DNA of 28,170 nucleotides from a virus. The notes beneath the pieces are model-generated. The model searched no databases and was not told the origin of the DNA. It saw nothing but the letters and a program-made list of their open reading frames with translations. The translations under genes were made by a program, and so were the position numbers. The stretch spans positions 1 through 28,170 of IMG/VR virus record IMGVR_UViG_3300025122_000109. The stretch is one strand, 5' to 3'. This document shows positions 16,991 through 22,504 of the stretch, in pieces (position 1 is the first letter of the stretch; each line of letters begins with the position of its first letter).

Positions 16991-17689
16991 TTGACAAGAC
17001 TTTATTATAACCCTGTTGCCGCAACCGGTGACCCCAGAAGGGGTATGGGCTATGGAAAGTCACAAAAAATTCCTAGCTTTGGAACAGGTCTTGGATCGAT
17101 GACAGCTATGGGGTCATCAGACACGGGAATATATGTCGAGCCAGATGAGACCGGAGTAGATATTGACTTCGATGATGACTTTGGATTTGACGATGAGTCA
17201 GAGCTGGATGCTTTTGTTAATAGAATTAACGGAAGAACAATAGTTGCTGATCCTACATTTTGGCCTCGGGCTGATAGGTCTTCACTTGGTCAATCTGGGA
17301 ATAGCTCTGCTGCTGCTGCACTTGCTTTAACAGAGATGCGGTTTTCATCATCTAAATCTAAGTCTGATGGATTTCCCACAGCTAGAAAGGGAATGGTTCC
17401 GTTTGGCAATAAAACTCTTTATCCCGGAGGATTCTCTGGTCCACCACTTGGGACAGGAACAGCAAATCAAGCATTTAGGACCACTGGCCCCTATAAAAGA
17501 ACTGGCACACAATATGGGTCGTCAAGAGCACCCATGCCAATTGCAACTGATGAAGATAATGTTGAAACATTGGGTTTTCTTGATATTTTAAGTCTATCTC
17601 CAGAAGAGAGATCTATAATTCGACAAAAAATTAAGATTCTAAAAGTCTTAAATAGAATAGATGAGATTGATAAAGAAAGTGAATTTTAA
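16991..17689 (+). CDS. Unknown head-region protein, TTG start, 232 aa
   Basis: Not recognised. The start is probably TTG at 16991, three bases after the preceding stop; the first in-frame ATG is 18 codons on and is not preceded by a well-spaced ribosome site. The sequence has an opening LYYNPVAATGDPRRGMGYG, an acidic patch (DIDFDDDFGFDDESELD), a segment FVNRINGRTIVADPTFWPRA, a flexible Gly/Pro/Ser middle and a helical end (LDILSLSPEERSIIRQKIK). The C-terminal helix is the only region likely to fold strongly. It sits directly before the scaffold gene. A capsid-assembly or minor virion role is suggested by position only. Confidence 0.55.
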   Translation: MTRLYYNPVAATGDPRRGMGYGKSQKIPSFGTGLGSMTAMGSSDTGIYVEPDETGVDIDFDDDFGFDDESELDAFVNRINGRTIVADPTFWPRADRSSLGQSGNSSAAAALALTEMRFSSSKSKSDGFPTARKGMVPFGNKTLYPGGFSGPPLGTGTANQAFRTTGPYKRTGTQYGSSRAPMPIATDEDNVETLGFLDILSLSPEERSIIRQKIKILKVLNRIDEIDKESEF

Positions 17690-17725
17690 TTTTTTGCATA
17701 ATAATTAACATTAAGAGGTCGAATA

Positions 17726-19213
17726 ATGTCTAAGACAATATATGATGAAGCTATTGCTGATGCGAGAATGCTAAGAGAGACAGCGGAGCAGAATGCAAAA
17801 AATGCTATAATCGAAGCTGTGACACCTAGAATAAGAGAATTCATTGAAGAGCAGCTTATTGGGGAAGAAAAATCTACATCTAATCCAGATGACGATGTTT
17901 TTAATAGCGTTATATCTGACTCCTTCGCAAGATCTAAAAATGATCAATATGCTGATGACTCTGTAGTTCTTGACGAGACAGCTCTTGAGAAATTGCTTGA
18001 GGTTTTTGGATCTTCAAAGTTTTCTAAAAATGCAAGACCGGTGATAAGAGAGGCAATGATTGACTCTTTAGAGTCACTAAATGAGTCACAGAGATCAGAT
18101 TTAGCAAAAGTAGCAAATAAACTTAAGGAAAATGTGGATCTTTTTGAAAATTCAGTAATAAATAATGATATAGATGTCAAACAGGAGAATTCTGGGATGT
18201 CAAGAAATAAAGATATTTTGTATGAAGTTGATCTCGACGCTTTGTCAGAGATGATCGGTGCTGAAGACATGGAAGAAGATGCTTCATTTTCAGAAGAGGA
18301 AATGTTTGAAGATGATCAAGATAACCTCAGAGAGACATTGAGGTCTTTAGGCCTCTTGCGAGAGGATGTTCTTGAGATAGATCTCGGAGACACAGAGCTT
18401 CCGGAAGATATAGTCGACGCACTTTCACGCGCAGCTATAACTGTTGAGCGTGAAGTTGAAGACGAAGAAGAGCTTGATCTAGATATCGACGTAGAAGAGG
18501 GAGATGTTGATGTTGATGTCTCTGCAGAGGAGGAGGTTGAACTTCCTGCTTTAGATGAGGTCATCGAGATAGATGAGAAAGTTTTGAAGTCAGAATTAAG
18601 AAGACTTCGAAGACAGATATCAGAGGCCAAGGAGCTTACTAAGCTCAAGGGCATCAAAAATGATATGGCTGCAAGCTGGGGCGGTAAGGGCAACAGCAAG
18701 GCAGGAGTTAAAGGTTCGTATGGCGGCACCGGTACAGGTAAGTCTGGTGTTGTCGGTTCATTCGGCGGAGGAAAGGCAAGTGGCGATCCGTTAAAGGTTA
18801 CGCTTAACAAGCTCTCCGAGGCTGTGAAAAATGAGAGGCGGAAGAATCGAACTCTCAATAAAAAGCTCAAAGAATACAGAAGTGCAGTTGTAACACTTCG
18901 TGAGCAACTTACAGATTTAAATCTGTTTAACGCAAAATTGCTTTATGTCAATAAGCTCATGCAGAATAAGGACGTAACTGCTGGTCAAAAGAGATCAATA
19001 GTTGAGTCAATTGACGCTGCTAAGAGCCTTAGAGAGGTGAAGCTTCTTTATAAGAGTCTTACACGATCTGCTTCTGGCGGAAGTGGAAGACTTAATGAGT
19101 CCACGACAAGGCGAACTCTTGGATCATCCTCTAGAGCCACAGGGAGATCATCTTCCGGAAGGGCAACAGCAGAGGTTGATCGCTGGGCAGTTCTTGCTGG
19201 GATCAAAGAATAA
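17726..19213 (+). CDS. 22: Prohead scaffold/core protein, T4 gp22-like, 495 aa
   Basis: Its place directly before the major capsid gene and its composition identify it as the scaffold. The N-terminal half is very acidic and helical; residues 230-275 are a nearly continuous Asp/Glu/Val stretch. Residues 322-349 form two 14-residue glycine-rich repeats. The C-terminal part has a basic coiled coil (SEAVKNERRKNRTLNKKLKEYR) and then DLNLFNAKLLYVNKLMQNKD with IVESIDAAKSLREVKLLYKSL, which I recognise from scaffolds of T4-like phages, and ends VDRWAVLAGIKE. It is longer than T4 gp22 (269). Potential protease sites of the (L/I)xE type occur, e.g. LRE and IIE near the start. It assembles the core and is degraded during maturation. 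Confidence 0.82.
   Translation: MSKTIYDEAIADARMLRETAEQNAKNAIIEAVTPRIREFIEEQLIGEEKSTSNPDDDVFNSVISDSFARSKNDQYADDSVVLDETALEKLLEVFGSSKFSKNARPVIREAMIDSLESLNESQRSDLAKVANKLKENVDLFENSVINNDIDVKQENSGMSRNKDILYEVDLDALSEMIGAEDMEEDASFSEEEMFEDDQDNLRETLRSLGLLREDVLEIDLGDTELPEDIVDALSRAAITVEREVEDEEELDLDIDVEEGDVDVDVSAEEEVELPALDEVIEIDEKVLKSELRRLRRQISEAKELTKLKGIKNDMAASWGGKGNSKAGVKGSYGGTGTGKSGVVGSFGGGKASGDPLKVTLNKLSEAVKNERRKNRTLNKKLKEYRSAVVTLREQLTDLNLFNAKLLYVNKLMQNKDVTAGQKRSIVESIDAAKSLREVKLLYKSLTRSASGGSGRLNESTTRRTLGSSSRATGRSSSGRATAEVDRWAVLAGIKE
18689..18772 (+). repeat. Tandem 14-residue Gly-rich repeat inside the scaffold gene
   Basis: Two adjacent 42-base units (18689-18730 and 18731-18772) encode GNSKAGVKGSYGGT and GTGKSGVVGSFGGG, with eight of 14 positions identical by my count. 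They form a flexible hinge between the acidic N-terminal half and the basic C-terminal coiled coil of the scaffold. Confidence 0.75.
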
Positions 19214-19250
19214 TTCAACTGCACATGTAATACATTAAAGGAGTAAACAC

Positions 19251-21227
19251 ATGGCTAAGTCATTTACACTAAATCAGCTTACAGAGGGAATCCGCGATCG
19301 AAACGTGGGTGCCGAAGGACGTAGGCTAGTTGAGAAGTGGACCAGAACTGGTCTTCTTCGCGGCCTTGGTGATCACAAGAGAGAGACTATGTCTCGCCTC
19401 CTTGAGAATCAGGCAGCACAGCTTCTTAGAGAGCAGAACAGTATCTCTACAGGGGCAGCAAGCGGAACATCGTCTGGTGACATCCGCGGCTTCACAAATA
19501 TCGCATTCCCGATCGTTCGTCGGGTTTTCGGTGGTCTAATCTCCAACGAGCTTGTATCAATCCAGCCAATGAGCCTTCCATCCGGTCTGCTCTTCTATCT
19601 GGATTACACGTATGGAAGCAATGTTGGTGGCGACGCTAATACCACAACTGGAGCTGAGGGATCAGTGGCGTCTGAGCAGTATGCTCAAGGTCAATCAATC
19701 TACAACCTTCCAACAGGTAAGGGTGTAAGATCTGGGTCTCTCGCAATCGGCGGTCAGTATGACCTCGTTGGTGCTGGATACACAAAGGTTCACGCAACTG
19801 CTACTGGAACCTCATGGTCATTGTTAGCATCAGGCGCATATATGGGAAGTAAAACTCTACAGAGTGGACTCACAGCAATGTGTCACGCAACTGGTACCGA
19901 CGGAAAACTTCTACAGTTTGATCCACAGGTTACCACTCTAATTGAGGATGATCCTGGCCGATCTAACACAGGTCGTTTCCAGTTTATGTTCTGGGATGTT
20001 ACATCAATGCCTGCCAATATTGATCTCACAGCTGTGAGAGAGGTTGGCATCTTCACTCAGGGCAGCGGCGGAGGATTTGACCCTCTTGCAACTTCCTCTC
20101 CTGGTCTTAAGGAGCTTGGAGCTGGTGCAGGCGGAACTGCAGCTGAGATTCAGGGCGGTAAGGGACTTCTTAACGTTAGACGTCTCAACCAGCTTGGAAC
20201 GTATGTGAGCGGCAAATTCACGCCGGACCCACTCGTAACAAGATCCACAACCAATGCAGCTCTTTTGACAGTTGTCTCTGGAACATATCCAATTGACATG
20301 GCTGGATCTGCTGGGTCTGCGTCAGAAAATAACGTCACTGGCTCTTACGTCGTTGGTGCAACGCTAAGCGTCGGTGGTGACGGTGATGTTCTTACGATTC
20401 CAACGTTTGAGTCAGACTTCTCAACAACACCTCAGATAGTCATCCCAGAGATCGACATCAAGATCGAGTCAATTGCTGTTACAGCTCAGACCCGTAAGCT
20501 CCGCGCTCGCTGGTCACCAGAGCTCGCTCAGGATTTGAATGCCTACCACAGCCTTGACGCTGAGGTTGAGCTCACTCAGATCCTCTCCGAGCAGATTGCT
20601 CTTGAGATTGATAGAGAGATCCTTGCTGATCTTCTCACTGAGGCCAAGGGAGCTAACTACTACTGGTCAAGAATGCCCGGTAAGTTCGTCAATAAGACGA
20701 ATGGTACAGCTCAGAACAAGGCTTCTTCTCTAGCTGCTGGTCCCACCTTCACAGGTACGGTCCGTGAGTGGTATGAGACTCTCGTTGAGACAATCATCGA
20801 CGTTGCAAATGAGATTCACAGAAAGACACTCCGTGGCTCTGCTAACTTCGTTGTAACCTCACCTGATGTCGCAACCATCTTCGAGGCCTCGGTGCTCTAT
20901 AAGCCCAATTACAGCCTTGACGGGCAGGGACAGGTTGGTCAGCCGTTCTCACTCGGTGCAGCCCCAATCGGCTCTCTTAGCAACCGCTTCACAGTCTACA
21001 AGGATCCGTACTTCCCACGGAATAAGATCCTCGTCGGTTACAAGGGCGGAAGCTATCTCGAGACAGGTTACGTCTACGCTCCGTACGTTCCGTTGATCGT
21101 CACTCCAACCATCTTCGCTCCCGAAGACTTCACACCTCGCAAGGGCGTGATGACTCGATACGGCAAGAGAATGGTTCGTGCTGACTTCTACGGTACAGTT
21201 ACGGTCATGGATCTTAACGTAATCTAA
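19251..21227 (+). CDS. 23: Major capsid protein, T4 gp23-like, 658 aa
   Basis: It starts with ATG 19251 after AAAGGAG. HK97-fold T4-type landmarks are clear: IAFPIVRRVFGGLISNELVSIQPM with LPSGLLFYLDYTYG, then IESIAVTAQTRKLRARWSPE, LAQDLNAYHSLDAEVELTQIL and IALEIDREILADL. It is longer than T4 gp23 (521), with an insertion of roughly 130 residues between the two conserved blocks (about 135-390). Candidate maturation sites of the (L/I)xE type are LTE12, LLE52 and LRE61; the last is nearest in position to the T4 cut at Glu65. Codon use differs from neighbours, with many CGC/CGT, CTC and ATC codons, as expected for the most abundant protein. A strong terminator follows. Confidence 0.95.
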   Translation: MAKSFTLNQLTEGIRDRNVGAEGRRLVEKWTRTGLLRGLGDHKRETMSRLLENQAAQLLREQNSISTGAASGTSSGDIRGFTNIAFPIVRRVFGGLISNELVSIQPMSLPSGLLFYLDYTYGSNVGGDANTTTGAEGSVASEQYAQGQSIYNLPTGKGVRSGSLAIGGQYDLVGAGYTKVHATATGTSWSLLASGAYMGSKTLQSGLTAMCHATGTDGKLLQFDPQVTTLIEDDPGRSNTGRFQFMFWDVTSMPANIDLTAVREVGIFTQGSGGGFDPLATSSPGLKELGAGAGGTAAEIQGGKGLLNVRRLNQLGTYVSGKFTPDPLVTRSTTNAALLTVVSGTYPIDMAGSAGSASENNVTGSYVVGATLSVGGDGDVLTIPTFESDFSTTPQIVIPEIDIKIESIAVTAQTRKLRARWSPELAQDLNAYHSLDAEVELTQILSEQIALEIDREILADLLTEAKGANYYWSRMPGKFVNKTNGTAQNKASSLAAGPTFTGTVREWYETLVETIIDVANEIHRKTLRGSANFVVTSPDVATIFEASVLYKPNYSLDGQGQVGQPFSLGAAPIGSLSNRFTVYKDPYFPRNKILVGYKGGSYLETGYVYAPYVPLIVTPTIFAPEDFTPRKGVMTRYGKRMVRADFYGTVTVMDLNVI

Positions 21228-21250
21228 CCCTTCGGGTTGTGATACAACTG

Positions 21251-21283
21251 GGGGCGGCCTTAATTGGTCGCCCCTTTTTGTTT
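21251..21283 (+). terminator. Rho-independent terminator after the major capsid gene
   Basis: A 9-bp stem, GGGGCGGCC with GGTCGCCCC (one G-U pair), loop TTAATT, is followed by TTTTTGTTTG. It lies 23 bases after the capsid stop. A smaller AACCC/GGGTT hairpin precedes it at 21229-21241. Confidence 0.9.
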
Positions 21284-21291
21284 GTGACGTC

Positions 21292-21299
21292 TATAAATG
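21292..21299 (+). promoter_or_regulatory. T4 late-promoter-like box TATAAATG
   Basis: TATAAATG differs by one base from the T4 late promoter consensus TATAAATA and lies just after the capsid terminator, about 94 bases before ATG 21393. This would give a leader of roughly 85 bases that contains a GC-rich structured segment. A terminator directly upstream means this gene needs its own promoter or readthrough, which supports the call. Confidence 0.4.
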
Positions 21300-21341
21300 T
21301 AATTTTAGTGCCTATATATTGGTAGGCCCGGTTCACATAAT

Positions 21342-21366
21342 CAGCCGACCCCGCCGGCGAATCGGA
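21342..21366 (+). other. GC-rich potential hairpin in the leader of the decoration-protein gene
   Basis: The segment contains a CCGA/TCGG pair of arms (21345-21348 and 21362-21365) around the perfect palindrome CGCCGGCG (21352-21359). It is far more GC-rich than the surrounding DNA and sits between the putative promoter and the AGGAGAGAG ribosome site. It could stabilise the transcript or be a remnant of transferred DNA. Confidence 0.35.
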
Positions 21367-21392
21367 ATCTTGCGGACAAAAGGAGAGAGATT

Positions 21393-21899
21393 ATGCCAAA
21401 AGTAACAATTGATAATACAAGAGGTCTCGTTCAAGAAGCAGGAAACGGGCACCTACAAATTAACGCCGGTTATTCGGGAAAGCGCGCTGTCGTCGATCTT
21501 GACGCCGCCACGTACGCACCAACTGCAGCTCAAAGCGGGACAATATTCACTTTTGACGGAACAACATGCGCGGTTACGCTGCCGCAAGCGATAGTCGGAT
21601 TGGAATATACATTCGTCTTTGCTGCCACTGCCGTCACCAACTCTATAACAACTCAGTCAGCTGATGGTTTTGCAGGAGCTTTGCTCACTACAACTGCTGC
21701 GCTTAACAGCACAAACTTATCAACCACAACGTCACTAATTGATTCTTGGGCTGCCACGACCGACACCCTGTCGTTTAATGGAACGACACAGGGGGGTCTC
21801 ATAGGCACCAGAATTCATGTCGTCGCTGTAACTGCGTTAATGTGGCAGGTTTCTGGAATCAATATCGGATCTGGAACTCTGGTAACTGTAGCTTCTTAG
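21393..21899 (+). CDS. Probable virion (capsid decoration) protein, 168 aa
   Basis: ATG 21393 follows AAAAGGAGAGAG. The product is an all-beta, Thr/Ala/Ser-rich protein without cysteine motifs: a segment around AVVDLDAATYAPTAAQSGTI, then TCAVTLPQAIVGLEYTFVFA, and a C-terminal tail VVAVTALMWQVSGINIGSG. The 'TLP.A..GL.YTF' strand and the W-x-VSG ending occur in abundant virion proteins of marine phages as I remember them. Position just behind the major capsid gene, own promoter-like box, own terminator and codon use as rich in GCC, ACG and GAC as the capsid gene suggest high late expression; a capsid decoration protein is the simplest reading. Its C-terminal tail recurs in the next gene. Alternative: head fibre or tail component. 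Confidence 0.6.
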   Translation: MPKVTIDNTRGLVQEAGNGHLQINAGYSGKRAVVDLDAATYAPTAAQSGTIFTFDGTTCAVTLPQAIVGLEYTFVFAATAVTNSITTQSADGFAGALLTTTAALNSTNLSTTTSLIDSWAATTDTLSFNGTTQGGLIGTRIHVVAVTALMWQVSGINIGSGTLVTVAS

Positions 21900-21935
21900 A
21901 CTAATATATTTAATTTAGGTTGCGACTAATATAAG

Positions 21936-21965
21936 GGGCACCTCTTAGAGGTGCCCTTTTTATTT
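21936..21965 (+). terminator. Rho-independent terminator after the decoration-protein gene
   Basis: A perfect 9-bp stem GGGCACCTC/GAGGTGCCC with loop TTA is followed by TTTTTATTTTA. It lies 36 bases after the stop at 21899. Confidence 0.92.
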
Positions 21966-21978
21966 TATCCTAATATTT

Positions 21979-21992
21979 AATAGTATACTATT
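21979..21992. repeat. 14-bp perfect palindrome, operator-like
   Basis: AATAGTATACTATT reads the same on both strands. It sits between the second terminator and the mini-gene, overlapping the end of an ATATTTA element (21973-21979). It could be a dimeric protein binding site, or chance in AT-rich DNA. Confidence 0.35.
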
Positions 21993-22054
21993 TAGGCCAC
22001 GGGGTAACTTTATCAAGTAAGCGTGATGGTGCATATTTATAGTGGAGAAGATGG

Positions 22055-22375
22055 ATGGCAAGCAGCGTTAAATCAACTTATGCTCCAGAGGGCGGATCCA
22101 AAAATAAGAAAAGGGAAGAAACTAAAATGAGTGGAAAAAACCAAGAAAGTCTTTATGACGATGATTTCGATTTTGTCGAAGCTTATGACGAAGATCCAGT
22201 AGCAAGTGATGAGCGGATGCTGCCTGAAAACGATGCAGTTTCTGCAATTTCGTGCGCTTTCCTTGGCATTGGCGGCGGCGGCGTTATTGACCTAATCGCT
22301 GTCTCTGGTTCCGAGTGGCACGTATCAGGCCTCGTTCAAGGAAGTGGCTCAGTTGCAACCGCATTTAGTGGATAG
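22055..22375 (+). CDS. Chimeric mini-protein: tubulin-like N-terminus joined to decoration-protein tail, 106 aa
   Basis: ATG 22055 lies seven bases after GGAG (22044-22047). Residues 1-9 (MASSVKSTY) parallel the start of the tubulin-like protein (MPSTVKRSF). Residues 36-76, from DDFDFVEAYD through SAISCAF to GGGG, align without gaps with residues 93-133 of that protein, 30 of 41 identical by my count. Exactly in the glycine loop the homology stops, and residues 78-105 (IDLIAVSGSEWHVSGLVQGS onward) align instead with the C-terminal tail of the 21393 protein (12 of 28 identical by my count). No GTPase site remains. An own ribosome site, upstream ATATTTAT element and strong terminator argue that it is expressed and not simply debris. 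Function unknown. Confidence 0.65.
   Translation: MASSVKSTYAPEGGSKNKKREETKMSGKNQESLYDDDFDFVEAYDEDPVASDERMLPENDAVSAISCAFLGIGGGGVIDLIAVSGSEWHVSGLVQGSGSVATAFSG
22160..22282 (+). repeat. Diverged copy of the tubulin-like gene segment 22781-22903
   Basis: This 123-base stretch encodes the acidic DDFDFVEAYD motif through the first glycine loop. It matches 22781-22903 codon for codon without gaps. The gene starts are also alike: 15 of the first 18 bases of 22055-22072 and 22505-22522 agree by my count. Confidence 0.8.
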
Positions 22376-22429
22376 TCTATAGGCCTTAAAAATTTATTGT
22401 CTTCTTTTGAGGACTAGAATTTGATATTA

Positions 22430-22461
22430 AAGCCGGTGTGATTTCACACCGGCTTTTCTAT
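22430..22461 (+). terminator. Rho-independent terminator after the chimeric mini-gene
   Basis: An 11-bp perfect stem AAGCCGGTGTG/CACACCGGCTT with loop ATTT is followed by TTCTATTT. It separates the mini-gene from the tubulin-like gene, whose promoter-like sequence begins directly behind it. Confidence 0.88.
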
Positions 22462-22490
22462 TTACATGTGTTTGTGATATTTATTATAAT
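22461..22490 (+). promoter_or_regulatory. Sigma-70-like promoter of the tubulin-like gene
   Basis: TTTACA (22461-22466), an 18-base spacer and a perfect TATAAT (22485-22490) stand directly behind a terminator. The spacer contains ATATTTAT (22477-22484), also present upstream of the mini-gene and of the gp13 gene. The predicted transcript start is only about 8 bases before ATG 22505. Confidence 0.5.
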
Positions 22491-22504
22491 GATAGGTACT
22501 TTTA

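Noticed and set aside
18316-18870. Long minus-strand open frame (184 codons) opposite the scaffold gene
   Set aside because: Its Ser-rich product is the antisense of the acidic Asp/Glu stretch in the scaffold; no ribosome site and no recognisable protein. The other minus-strand frames (for example 13202-13624, 15868-16317, 22611-22880) are shadows for the same reasons.
21320-21392. tRNA or tRNA fragment in the GC-rich leader
   Set aside because: GGTTCACATAATC only vaguely resembles a T-loop, and no acceptor, anticodon or D arm can be built around it.
22055-22375. Mini-gene as a frameshifted or sequencing-damaged copy of the tubulin-like gene
   Set aside because: After the glycine loop the other frames do not continue the tubulin sequence, and the in-frame tail matches the decoration protein; it ends in a normal stop before a strong terminator.
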